Positions 23,190 to 37,629 of a DNA stretch of 64,000 nt are shown here, in pieces. The notes below the pieces were generated by a model. That model worked only from the letters and a program-made list of their open reading frames with translations, did not search any database and was not told where the DNA came from. Location of the stretch: positions 496,001 to 560,000 of the forward strand of contig JACGCK010000010.1 in NCBI GenBank assembly GCA_014925825.1, in the 5' to 3' direction. This DNA is from Pholiota molesta (taxonomy: Eukaryota; Basidiomycota; Agaricomycetes; Agaricales; Strophariaceae). Positions within the stretch are counted from its first letter, which is position 1. Each line of letters opens with the position of its first letter. The position numbers and the translations under genes are program-made.

Positions 23190-24902
23190 ATGCAACCCCA
23201 CCGATCTCGCACGCGACGCGCCCAACCTTCCATTTCAAATGCGAGTGACGAAGAGGAAGTTCTATACCCGCGATATGTGGGTGCTGCCCATTCGGATAAG
23301 ACGAAGGACGATGAATTTGTTTCTGCAGTATCTAATTGGGTACACCGTATTCTCAATATCAGCGCTCCTAGCCCCCACCATCCAACAGATCCTGCGCATT
23401 TTCATCCACCTTTTTCCTCGTCAACTCAACAAGCTTTACGCCATACCACTTCAACTGAAGCTCCGCTAGCGCAAGATCGTTCAATTTACCAAAACGATTT
23501 GCAAATACGTCGTTCTCCATATGTACCTTATTCTCAAGGGGGTTGGCCAACCACGGATGCGTCGGGACACATATCGTATCCTGAGGAGATAGCGCATGTA
23601 CACGGAGGAGTTTTCGGTATCGAGCAACCATCGAGCACCAGTCGCCCAAGTATACCTACCAACAGGTCAAGCACTCGACGGGAAGCTGCCAATGCCTCCG
23701 ATTATCATAATGGTAGATGGTACCGCAGTAGTGACTACCTCGAAGGCAGTCCAGGCCCAACTTCAAGTTCATCTCAACATCATAATAGTTCAAGGCAGTT
23801 ATCACCACCCCCGCCACCTTCCTTCCAACGGTCTTCCTCACAGTCAATGCGCATGCGCCCTGCCAATAGCGCCCTTTCCTCCTCTTCGCCAACTTATCAA
23901 CGCATGTTTTCTGCGAATTTTCAAACGCGCTCACCTCCGGGCTCACCAACCCACAATGGAGAAGCAAATATTCATCTTGCACTTCCACCAAAACATCATC
24001 GGTCGTCTTCAGTACCATCGAACGCACCTAGGAGCGGAAGTTCGAGTGTCCTTCGCAGTACTAGCCGCCCACTCACTGGACCTTACACCACTGGCACCAG
24101 CCCCAACCCCATGTTTCCTCCGTTACACTTACCATTCTCGCCGCGCATAGGCTCTCCGCCCTTAGCATCTCCGCGCTTACGGCGAGGGTACTGGAATAGG
24201 CGTGGAGACCACCTCACGACGGATGGGTACATCGTGTATGCTCCGCCGGCCTTTGCGTACCCCGCTGAGCTTGCGACGTACCCGCCAGAGGAGGTGGGAT
24301 ATCAGAACGATGAAGGCGCATGGTGTGCCTGGGTTATGCGGCCTGAGTTGCCCGAGAGTTTACCGAGAATGGGGAGAGCGCCTGAGGCGCCTTATGAGAG
24401 TGTGAGTGATTTTTCTGTTTGTTAGCTCGTTGAATGGTTTAGGGATGCTGTACTGATGTTATTCTTATTTTTTTCGTGGCTTTTGTAGTTCGTGGTCTAT
24501 GTAGATCACGATCGCATGGGATCGTTGGCTCCACATGCTAGTAGCTCACGAAAACCTTCCATTGATACTTTCCCCAACGGCCTCGGCCCCCCTAAACGTA
24601 TCAACAAACAACCCTCTCGCGAAAAAGTTAGTACAATTGCTATTAGACAAGAGCATCCAAACGCTGAAGCTAATTATTCATCGAAGGCTCTGCTCCACCT
24701 CGATACATATTTCGATGCACGCCTGGCAGCGCTCAATTCGAGGCGGCCAAAGTCTCCTACGTCATCGTCATCAGGCTATGGGAGTGCGAACAGTGCGCGC
24801 TCGAGAGCTTCGTCCTGGTCTAACTCTCCTGGAGGGCATATTCCTGGAACAACTCGTGATGTTATGGAATTTCCATTTGGATATCCGATAACGCCTGAAT
24901 GA
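23190..24902 (+). CDS. YWNRRGDHLT-family protein, copy C (intact, no GATA finger)
   Basis: Two exons (23190-24401, 24489-24902) give 541 residues with no break. The ATG at 23190 is the first in the frame, though the frame is open upstream and a further 5' exon is possible. Near the N-terminus SNASDEEEVLYPRYVGAAH aligns with copy B (DESDREEILYPRNLGA). A Ser/Pro/Asn-rich middle precedes RLRRGYWNRRGDHLTTDGY, YPAELATYPPEEVGYQN and RPELPESLPRMGRAP. After the conserved intron come FVVYVDHDRMGSLAP, a short linker and the Ser-rich module ending EFPFGYPITPE. No zinc-finger cysteines lie between the two modules. Base composition is more AT-rich than copies B and F. Function is unknown. Confidence 0.75.
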
Positions 24903-25394
24903 TTTTTCGATGAGCGCATGGCATTTGCTCAATATATGAGCGCCTTGTTTTGTAACGTCGATATTGAAGAGATGCATTGTTCTACATATTTTTCTTGTGT
25001 ATACTATGTACTACATATTTTTACGTGGGGAAGCTATGACTTGTGATGACTCGGAGTCTACGGTCGGAGGGATCTTCAACTGCAGGCCGTTCAAATCAAA
25101 AGAAATTTAGCTACATATCTTTAACTCCTATGCCTCAGTACTTTGCTCAGCATTCAATAAATATATAGTTACTCAGTGCTGAGTTGTGCCTGGCGGATGC
25201 GGCGGGTACTTGATGTGAGCCATAACCAGTGCGGTGGCAGTGATTATTGACCGCCCCTTTAACTGCATTAAAATGACAGATCGTTGACATTTCTAACCGC
25301 CTTAAGTATATCCACCACTACTAGTGTCGATACAAGAGCACCTATAGGTGAGAACAGCCATTGGACGACGAGCACAAGGCGAACAACGACGAGC
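24903..25394. other. Intergenic between copies C and D
   Basis: AT-rich, no gene recognised. The sequence just before the copy D start (ACGACGAGCATGGC) is also found before copy F, so the 5' flank was duplicated with the gene. Confidence 0.5.
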
Positions 25395-26833
25395 ATGGCG
25401 GCAAATCCGCATTCCCACGGCTCTTCCGCAGAGTCATCATCATCACCAGCCGCCTTCCCTCATGCACCCACGGCGCCCCATACAGGTGGGGACATACCAC
25501 AGGCCTCGAAGCAATTGGATTCCTGGCGGCGAAACCCAGCGCACAAGGGCCGCGATGGAGCAGAGGCGCCGTGGATACCTGGCCAGTCGATGCCCCATTG
25601 GGAGCAGCTGCAGCTCGTCCGAGGGGCTTCATTCAACCAGTATAAGTACATACCCCCGCCGCCGAGTGCTGAGTATCTCGCGATGAAGCTTTCGAATAAC
25701 CCACTAGGCCTAATCGACATGACCCCGGTCTCATTGTAAGTCGTTCTCTCCTGTATGCTTTCTTTATACCCTCTCCCAATGCTGACTTGTTGCGCTCTCA
25801 CTTCCCTCAACATATTTATGATATAGAGAAGAATACTACCTTCAGGGCCAGCCAAATGCCGATGCCAAAAAAAAGGGAAGGTCACACAAAGGTGTGCGAC
25901 GACGCGCGTATGCGAATCGCAGCCACTCGCCGCACGCAAACCACAACTCGCATGCGCTTCATACGGGTAGCAGTGAAAATGCCAGCAGCGCGACGGTGCC
26001 TAGCCCCCGCCTCACCACCTCGCCTCCACCGCATGCGCGCTCCACCAGCCCCGGCGCACACGACGCGCAGCCCCCAGCGCGGGTACGGCGCGGGTACTGG
26101 AATCAGCGCGGCGACCACCTCACGCCGGACAGGTATATCGTGTACGCCCCACCGGACAGGGCGTTCCCAGCAGAGCTCGCAGCGTATCCGCTGGAGGAGG
26201 TGGGGTACCGGAATCATGATGGTGCATGGCTTCAGTGGGCTGAGAGACCTGAGTTGCCGGAGAGCTTGCCGAGGAGAGGGAGGGCGCCTGAAAGGCCTTA
26301 TGACGATGTAAGTGAGTCTTTGTCTGCGTATCTCCGTTTTTTTTCCGTGGGCATTGATTGCTTTGCTGAACACGATTTTGGTCCTTCTTCTATGATTTGT
26401 GCAGTTCGTGGTATATTTGGATCGAGCACCAATGGAGTCATTGGCCCCGCCTAGGTCGAGGAGCTGTTCCATTGATTCGCTTCCCAATGGCCTGCTCTCT
26501 GAACCCTTCGCCGAACGACACTCCCGCGAGCATGCCTCTGCAACCGCTTCGTCCATATCGGAGTCGAACTTAATGCGCAAGGACGACGCTGATTTTCTCT
26601 CGAAAGCTGGGCCGTCGCCATCTCGCGTCGATCCATGGGACTTGGATGCACGGCTGACCGCGCTCAGCTTGAGGCGGCCGAAATCGCCCACGTCGTCATC
26701 GTCGAGCTATGGGAGTCCGCAGAGTGTGCGTTCGAGAGCATCTTCGTGGTCGTGCTCTCCTGGAGGGCATATCCCAGGAACGAATCGTGATGTTTTGGAG
26801 TTTCCGTTTGGATATCTGACGACGCCCATTTAA
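25395..26833 (+). CDS. YWNRRGDHLT-family protein, copy D (intact, no GATA finger)
   Basis: Three exons (25395-25735, 25827-26307, 26405-26833) join in phase and give 416 residues. Exon 1 encodes MAANPHSHGSS, APWIPGQSMPHWEQ and PPPSAEYLAMKLSNNPLGL followed by MTPVSL. Exon 2 starts EEYYLQGQP, then a basic His/Ser-rich stretch, then RVRRGYWNQRGDHLTPDRY and RPELPESLPRRGRAPERPY. Exon 3 starts FVVYLDRAPMESLAP and ends with the Ser-rich module to EFPFGYLTTPI. The start is supported by the same context at copy F. Exon 1 is shared with copy F but not with A-C, so the family has two N-terminal types. Function is unknown; the finger seen in copy E is missing. Confidence 0.78.
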
Positions 26834-27200
26834 TTATTCTGAAGGCATTTTGCAAGTATTTCTTTTGCCCACACTGCTTAGATTGAAGAACATATTCTTC
26901 TAGATGATCCGAGATGAACGTTTCATTGTTCCGCACAAGCTACATGATATGACAGTATGGTTCAGTATCAATGGATGATGAGTAGACAATGCGCCTCTGG
27001 CTTGAAGATTGCTAACAAATAATGCATCATGATGTGCTTGCACAACGTAGTACGTGCGTGGAAGAAAATGCCTGCCAAAGTATATGAATATCCGCTCCTC
27101 GTGTTTGCCATGAGGACAAGTGGCAGTGTTTATTTGTCGACTGATAAACTATAAATGCCTGAAGGACACTCCCTCAATTCATTGATTCATTGCATGAGAG
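26834..27200. other. Intergenic between copies D and E
   Basis: AT-rich and without a recognised gene. A TATAAA-like box precedes an ATG at 27155, but that frame does not lead cleanly into the copy E core. Confidence 0.4.
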
Positions 27201-27231
27201 TACTTGTTGACTTACGATCCATACCAGCAAC

Positions 27232-28431
27232 GACCTATTTGTCGCCCCCTCTGCCCTGTCACCACCTCCCAGCACCCTCAATTCCAAAGAATCTCGCCTC
27301 AGTGCGCATCCTAATCGAGCACTACCTCTGCTCCTACTGTGTTACACATGCAGAGTACACCGCGTGTACGGCGCGGGTATTGGAACAGGCGGGGGGACCA
27401 CCTCACGCCAGAAGGGTATATTGTGTACGCCCCGCTGAATATGGCGTACCCTGCGGAGCTTGTAGCGTATCCATCAGAGGAGGAGGGGTATCGAAATCAC
27501 GATGGCGTGTTGTGCCAGTGGGCGGAGAGACCTGAGTTGTTGGAGAGCTTGCCAAGGAGAGGGAGGGCACCTGAGAGGCCATACGATGGTGTGAGTGGTT
27601 CTTTTTTTGTTCCATACATATTTGTGATATTTATTGATATTTTGTATTTGATTTGATTTTTTTCTGAACGTCAATTTTTTTTGGTGATTTATGCAGTTCG
27701 TAGTCTACGTGGATCGCTCGGGAATAGAGTCGTTGGCCCAGTATGAGTCGACAAGTTCTTCCACCAATTCACTCCCCAGTGACCTCCTCTCTGAACATAT
27801 CTCCAAGCGACACAAGACTGCCCACGACAATGTTTTTCCACTGCTCCATCAACCCTGAACCCAAATTCAATGCCCACACGTGCGATTGGGAATCAGTCAG
27901 CTAGTGTCCGGAGGTGCTCCAGCTGCAAAACCAGACACAGCCCTGAGTGGAGAAAAGGTCCCAGTGGTCAGAAAGATCTCTGCAACGCGTAAGAATGATA
28001 TCAATTTCTTCTGAGTGCGACGATGCTCATAAGTGCTATTGATTTTTCATTTTAGATGTGGTTTGCGGTATGCCCGTTCCCGCGCCCAGAAAGAGAGGTC
28101 CAATGGCGCTCAGCAACGCAGAAATAAAGAGAAAACCAGTCATATGAAGCGCGAACCAGTAGAGCCTCTGCAGCTCGTAGGGAATGAACAGAAGCCGAAG
28201 GATGAGGATTCTCGAGCGGCCCATGTTGATCCATGGGATCTGTTAGCACGACTGGCCGCGGTCAGTTCGAGACCGCCCAAAACCCCTACATCATCGTCTT
28301 CGAGCTATGGAAGTCCACAGAGCGCTCGCTCAAGGGCTTCTTCGTGGTCTAGCTCCCCTGGTGGGCATATCCCTGGAACGAGTCGCGATGTTTTGGAGTT
28401 TCCATTCGGATATCCGACGACGCCCATTTGA
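27232..28431 (+). CDS. GATA-type zinc finger protein, copy E of the family (5' truncated, frame breaks)
   Basis: GATA fingers bind (A/T)GATA(A/G) in DNA. The core TPRVRRGYWNRRGDHLTPEG lies at about 27,350-27,590, the conserved intron at 27591-27696, then FVVYVDRSGIESLAQ. After one minus-one break near 27,840 the frame gives ASVRRCSSCKTRHSPEWRKG (from about 27,900), then PSGQKDLCNA, an intron (27989-28055) and CGLRYARSRAQKE. This is C-X2-C-X18-C-X2-C, with cysteine codons at 27915, 27924, 27981 and 28057. A basic KR-rich tail follows, then DPWDLLARLAAV and the Ser-rich module ending EFPFGYPTTPI (stop 28431). The N-terminal exon of copy D is missing, and a second minus-one break is likely near 27,313. 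The start is unresolved. It is the only member with a finger. Confidence 0.68.
27915..28077 (+). other. GATA zinc finger (C-X2-C-X18-C-X2-C) split by an intron
   Basis: The finger reads CSSCKTRHSPEWRKG plus LCNACGLRYAR, with a 67-nt intron between the second and third bases of the Ala codon in LCNAC. The W-R-x-G-P and LCNACG signatures are diagnostic of GATA fingers. The 18-residue loop is the longer fungal type. Confidence 0.88.
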
Positions 28432-28674
28432 TTGGTTTGAAGGCATTTAGCGAGCAGCTCATACTACTTATTGTAGAAGAATATAATTCTTTTGATAAAT
28501 TACCTTCGAGGTGAAGGTTTTATTATACCCAAAAAAAGTTACATGATATGACAACGTGTTGAGTACCAATGAAGAGGTCTGATATGGGTAGTACTACGTA
28601 GTAGACGAGCTTGAAGGTTGAAATAAAGATGGCGTGGTAGATGAAATTGAAAACGAATGACAATATATATATGA

Positions 28675-28935
28675 ACCACAACAAAATCGTCTTATTGCCG
28701 TACCTCGACGCAGTCTGTCGAGAAGTGTCGAGAAACTCTGCGATTGTACATCTTTGGATGCATTCTTTTAACCATCATAACATACTTCATCTATCACATC
28801 TACCTATAGATATTCCCCGGTCATTTATTGAACGTCTAACAGTTGCAGATATTATTGAGGAGCTCGACAAAATGTGTTGTCGAAAAGTCCTCGTCCCTGC
28901 AACGTCCTTGAGAACGCCAACGTTATGATTGATCT
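28675..28935 (+). pseudogene. Cytochrome P450 exon fragment (K-helix region)
   Basis: Matches the intact exon at about 36,165-36,310 of the P450 downstream, including LPYLDAVCRE and the ETLRLY region, but with a small internal duplication of GTCGAGAA, small indels and loss of the rest of the gene. It is the left remnant of a tandemly duplicated unit. Confidence 0.75.
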
Positions 28936-29024
28936 GCTCCTAGTCGCTGGGTAGCTGCAACTGAACAACTACATATGTTAGTCTTGTAGTAGCTTATAGA
29001 GTTGGGAAATAGATTTGGGACAGT

Positions 29025-29184
29025 ACGCGTTTGATACACGTGCCACTAATTATAAAAGACGGAAGTGATCATGCGGTGTCGGTTGAAATTCTGTGATGGG
29101 GCTCATTACATAGCGTGTTTTTGTTCTCGACCACGACGATACCGCCGATCTACGACGATATCTTGCATGATCTAGCACCCCGCG
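29025..29184 (+). repeat. Direct repeat, left copy (partner 37.42-37.57 kb)
   Basis: Shares GCGTGTTTTTGTTCTCGACC, CACGTGCCACTAATTATA-like and GATCTAGCA blocks with 37,425-37,571 in the same orientation. Each copy follows P450 3' sequence, and the pair brackets the TRM4-copy/P450 block. Confidence 0.75.
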
Positions 29185-29800
29185 ACGACGAGGTGCAGCA
29201 GCCCTCCGGCCCGACGATGATGCTGGGCAAGAAGCTCATTAAGGGCGAGGGCGGGTTCAAGGAGAACCCGTACACCTTCCTCAGCCCAGACGACCCAATC
29301 CTTGTCTCCTTCCTGTAAGTGCCTCTTCGCATCCCCGGGGATCAAGGCGTCCTCGGCGAGGGCCTGCCGGTGGTGCTGCCGTATGTCGACGAGAGTGCGA
29401 TCATCGAGGGCGACATGACAACGCCGCGGACGCTGGTCGAGACGTACTACTATCTGCTATGCACGTCGTTTGCGGAGCCATTTAAGAGCACCATCGAGGC
29501 GCGAGTCGCGGAACCTTGGACGGTGCAAGGTGAGATAAAAAGCAGTCCATTCCAATCCTCGAAAATTCATTCTGACCCTGCCAGCCACCCCACAGCGACC
29601 GCCTGCGGGTCGACCGCGCGACGTTCCCGACCGCGAATGTGCTCGTGCGCAACCCCTCCGGCGCAGCCGCGCGCTCGCTTTACCTCGCGAACGACGCCGT
29701 CACGGCCGTCACCACCCACAACGCGTACGAGCGCCTGCGGCTCACCGCCGCCGGCACCAAAGTGTTCGCCAAGCAGGAGGGGAGCGGCAAACCGGTGCTT
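29185..29800 (+). pseudogene. Rearranged TRM4/NSUN2 C-terminal fragments
   Basis: Three pieces of the TRM4 C-terminal half are visible. First, VQQPSGPTMMLGKKLIKGEG to LVSFL (29,189-29,317). Second, GEGLPVVLPYVDESAIIEGD to FKSTIEAR (about 29,350-29,505). Third, DRLRVDRATFPTANVLVRNP to KQEGSGK (about 29,593-29,790). In the intact gene the third piece comes before the second, so the order is swapped here. The last piece runs straight into an N-terminal TRM4 exon at about 29,830. This is a duplication junction, not a gene. Confidence 0.75.
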
Positions 29801-29830
29801 ACGATCTCATCTCTTCCGTCCGACTATAGG

Positions 29831-33208
<3,378 letters not shown>

Positions 33209-34366
33209 TCTAGAGCTATGTAGGATATATACTATAGAGAATGTGATCACCAATTTTTCTCCTTGTATGTGTGAAAACGAAGAGACTGAATATCTGCCCT
33301 CAGGCAACATATTCTTACATCTCGCTGCCCACGGCCCCCACGTCTTTATAAATATCATTTTCTGGAATGCAAAGCAGAAAATGCAGTGTATGTGGCGAAC
33401 GAGCGTCTTCCCATTGGCATCCTTCAAACGTACTCCCTTGCGGCTTACTCTGGCAAGCGACCCTGGTATAAACCCTGGTATAAACGATGGTGCCGTGCCA
33501 GCTATTTTCATCCTATTGGAGCTATCCTTTTCCTCAATTTACTATATCAGTATTGGGACGATAAGAATCCGCCGTCATGGACGCCGAAATCCCCAGGTCC
33601 TGTGAAAGATATATTGATAGTAAGTAACTCTCATTGACTTGCTGTGCTTCTCTAAGACATGTCAGATATTCATAGCGGCTATCGCGTAAATCCCGTGGCA
33701 CTATTGCTAATCAATGCCGCTTGCTGTAGCTGCACTTTCGAGCAGCTTTCGAGGTGGATGCGGCATGTAACGCCCCAATTCTTACCGACTGGCACCGTCA
33801 GCGAGACGGAACAGGCTGGCAGTGGCGAAAATAAGACATGCTCGAACACGCCTTTATGTATCAGCTCGACATACAGGTCCTGCTGCCTCTTCTACGGGAC
33901 AAAAGCGCCGATTTCATCATCCCTTTACCGTCACCGTCAAATTCAATCCCACGTACGACTGTGTCTGACATCGGCTTCTTCACGCTCCAACTGCTTCTTT
34001 CTACCTTGTGTCCTCATAATTCCGTTCAGAACAAACTCGGTTTCCAAGAATGTTGCATTGGTAATAGCCTCATGTCTTTTGCGACCTGTTCAAGGCATGA
34101 AAATCCTTCTTCAAGATGTTTCAGAGTCCGGGATGTAATGCTTCTTAATATCACTGGGACCAGTTTTAGCTTTGCTAGAACATCTGCTGTGAACGACGTA
34201 GTCGCTTGACGTCCTTCGGCGCAATGACGAACACCTAAATGACCAACTACGGGGCCGATGCGAAAGTCGAGACACTGTTCTTCTCATGAAGCTTATCGAA
34301 ACGGTATATAAAGCACACATCTTTAAGGTTGGCGTTATCAGCCGTCGACTGGTACGTTTACTTCCG
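33209..34366 (+). other. Spacer between TRM4 copy and P450, duplicated at 57.1-58.4 kb
   Basis: The spacer is shared with the minus strand at 57,081-58,362. Short frames such as YQLDIQVLLPLLRDK (about 33,859) and VFPLASFK are partly kept in both copies, but no complete gene, start or domain was recognised. It contains a small in-place duplication (GGTATAAACCCTGGTATAAAC near 33,466). Confidence 0.45.
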
Positions 34367-36993
34367 ATGAGCTTAACTCTTATACAAGCCGCTGGTATCG
34401 TCGCCTCCGTTTGGCTTCTCTGGAAGACGTTGAAGCAATGGGTGCTCACATCGCCTCTTGATAATATACCAGGCCCCCCAGCCGCGTCGTTCTGGACAGG
34501 TACGGCCTCATTAATCTCTCTATGTGTCGCCACTAAATGTATTTAAAGGGGTTTTCGGAAAAGTCTTCAACAATAATGCATGGGCATACCACAGATACCT
34601 CGCGGACACCTGTATGTTGGATATTGGTTATCTCTTGCTCTGTGGTCCGGGGGATTGACAGTTGAGAACCATCAGATGGAAGCACGATAAAATTCAAAGG
34701 AGTCCTTGGGGTATGTTCTAATTCAGTGCCGCATCTAACCGTAAGACTTGCTGAGAATCTACACAGGAGAATGAACTGTTCATATTCGATCCTAAAGCAA
34801 TGTATCATATTTTCGTCAAGGTCTGATCTCAAGTTCGTTCTCAACGTCTTTCACACTCTCTAACCTCGATGTTTTTTAGGATCAACACATATTCGAGGAA
34901 ACCGATACATTTATCAAGTGTGTAGACACCATTTACATGATAATAGATCAGAGCCATTTAAGCAGTAATCTCAGAGGAAACAATTTGTGGTTCGGCGAAG
35001 GCCTCCTTGGTACTCTCGGTAATCTTACTCCATAGACCAACCAAACCATTCATTACTTACGGGTATTGCCTCCCCAACTCCAGGCGAGCAACATCGCAAA
35101 CAGAGGAAAATGTTGAACCCTGTTTTTTCAATCGCCCATATGCGCGAGATGAGTACGTTTGCTCGAATCCGGGACCTCCCTTCAATATCTGACTTATAGC
35201 CATTCATTCAGTGCCCACGTTCTATGACGTGACCTTTAAGGTGAGCTGCACGAATATCTATACCCGGACCGTGTTTCTCATGCGAAGATAGCTTCGAGAT
35301 ACCTTCAGGCAAAAATTGAAAGATGGGCCTCAAGAGGTATGGTCGAATTGAATAAATAAAAATAGGACGCTTATTCCAATTCAAGATTGAAGTGTTATTG
35401 TGGATGACACGTACCGCCTTGGAATTGATTGGTCAAAGCGGCCTCGGATATTCCTTTGACGGTTTGACAGAAGACAGTGTCCCACACCCTTTCGGTACTG
35501 CGGCAAAGGCCTTCACGTTCGTCTTTTACGCATAAATATTAGATAATTCCAAACTGCTGACAAGTGAGCTTTATAGCCCTATTCTGGCGAAAATGCAATA
35601 CACCAATACTTATTTGATCCCTACACTCTCAACTATTGGACCAGCATGGTTCCGACGCTGGATAGTAAACACTCTTCCTTGGAAAGATGCTCATGAACTT
35701 CGAGATATTGTGGACATCCTCCACAACACTTCTGTCGAAATTTTTGAATCGAAGAAGAAAGCTTTGGCGGATGGAGATGAAGCGGTAGCGAGTCAGATTG
35801 GCAGAGGCAAGGATATTATGAGCATTTTGAGTAGGCGGCTTTTCTTTTCATACATTACCCAATGCTGACTCGAATTTCTAGTGAAGGCGAATATGTCGGC
35901 ATCAAAGGAGGAGAATCTGACTCGAGAAGAGCTTATTGGGCAAATGTCGTAAGTCCCACACATGTCGACTCTGTCTGTTGCGCGTACCAGTTAACGATCT
36001 AATTTATTTCACAAGGACTCTGATATTCGCCGCTATGGATACAACCACAAGTGCTCTTGCGCGCTTGCTGCATCTCATAGCCACTCACCAGGATGTCCAA
36101 GACAAATTACGTGCAGAAATCAAGGAAGCCAAAGAATTAGAGGGCGGTGAGCTGCCATATGACAAGATTGTCTCACTGCCATACCTCGACGCAGTCTGTC
36201 GAGAAACTCTGCGATTGTACGTTCTTTGATACGTCCTTTCAACCGTCATAGAAACATCGTCTAACACCTCTACCTGTAGATATTCCCCGGTCAACCTAGC
36301 AAAAAGAGTGTATGTTATCCTTTCTCAATTTCCGTCATTTTCATCTAACATTGATACATTTATTGAAGAGCTCGACAAGATGCTGTCATTCCCCTCTCTA
36401 CCCCAATCAAGGGACTGGATGGTCGAGAATTAAAAGAAATTCTCGTCCCTAGAAACACAATGGTTACAATTGGTTTGCTCGCTTCCAACACTAATTCCGA
36501 ACTTTGGGGACCGGATGCGCTTGAATGGAAGCCTGAGAGATGGCTTAATCCTCTACCAGATGCCGTTTCTGCTGCACATCTCCCCGGAATCTATTCGAAC
36601 CTGTAAGTTATTCTACATACTTCAAACTTACAGTTGGAATATGAATTGAATCATTTGTTTCGCATTACAGTATGACTTTTATCGGAGGCGGCAGGGCATG
36701 CATGTGAGTATCTCGTTTATCACCACTTTTCAAGCAAATGCTCAAATACTAGCTCGTTAGTGGATTCAAATTTTCTCAGCTAGAAATGAGTGCGTTTCTT
36801 TGACATACTGCTTATAGTTACTATTTTCTGATCAATTACAGAGGTGGTACTGTTGCTTTTAGTCGAGTCCTTCAAATTCACTCCGTCCAAACATGAAATA
36901 TTCTGGCAAATGAATGGAATCACGACGCCGGCGGTCGTTGGTAGCCAAAAAACTGTTCCCCAACTGCCTTTAGTTGTAGAACGAGTGTTGTAA
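34367..36993 (+). CDS. Cytochrome P450 monooxygenase, copy 1 (in-frame stop in an early exon)
   Basis: Haem-thiolate monooxygenase, anchored to the ER by an N-terminal helix. The start 34367 gives MSLTLIQAAGIVASVWLLWK (membrane anchor), then the Pro-rich hinge IPGPPAASFWTG. About 14 exons follow. Recognisable parts are GEGLLGTL and EQHRKQRKMLNPVFSIAHM (about 34,997-35,150), the I-helix AAMDTTTSA (about 36,030), K-helix RETLRLY (about 36,200), PERW (about 36,532) and the haem loop FIGGGRACIGFKFSQLEM (about 36,678-36,785), interrupted by an intron after the Cys codon. The stop is at 36991-36993. In the exon near 34,640-34,685 the frame conserved with copy 2 has TGA at 34663-34665, so this copy may be inactive. 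CYP family not assigned. Confidence 0.8.
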
Positions 36994-37424
36994 CGTATGT
37001 CTTCAGGAAATCTTTATAGTTATGGGACTGAAGCAAGCCCTTTCCAGTGTCTACTTCTCGAATCCTTTCTAAGAGGGAATCGGAGAATCGAGCTGCTCTT
37101 CCTCCGCGCTCCTTGGCAGTAGCCAGTATCTTGGATGGGCTTGAATTTTAGTTCGTTACCTCAAAGTTTTGTGCGGTGTTAGTAGTATTCACTCGTTCAT
37201 AAAATCTGTCTTTCAATGTCACTATGTAAAAGTTGCTTGCTTACATCGAAAATCTCAGTGCGCGACATAGCGCGACATATTGTTATTGAACATTTTGAAT
37301 CAAATTTTGATCAAGTTTGACATTTTTGTTCGAACAAATTCTGAGTCCTATTAATCGTGTAGTTGCGACTCAAAAACTATGTATGATAGTTTTTATGGTA
37401 CTATGTTGACAGAATACTTCCTTT

Positions 37425-37571
37425 AACGCGTCTGTACGCGTGCCACTAATCAACCACTAATTATAGAAAATGGAAGCGATCACGTGGGGTCGGTTGAATT
37501 TGAGTGATGGAGGTCATTAGCGTGTTTTTGTTCTCGACCACGACGATATCTTGGATGATCTAGCAACCCGC
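37425..37571 (+). repeat. Direct repeat, right copy
   Basis: Partner of 29,025-29,184 (see there). It ends about 60 bp before the start of the 37.6 kb gene, so it may overlap that gene's promoter. Confidence 0.75.
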
Positions 37572-37629
37572 CGTTCTTGCATATACCAGCATCCCCATAG
37601 ACCTACGCGGAAGAGGAGAAGAACCACGG

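Noticed and set aside
27155..27535. Frame starting at ATG 27155 as the N-terminus of copy E
   Set aside because: It runs through the core region in the wrong frame. The true core frame has a stop upstream unless a base is restored, so the start of copy E was left open.
33386..33637. Possible small protein before P450 copy 1 (YSLAAYSGKRPWYKPWYKRW)
   Set aside because: The duplicated spacer at 57.9-58.2 kb does not preserve this frame; a different frame is partly shared. No start or domain was recognised.
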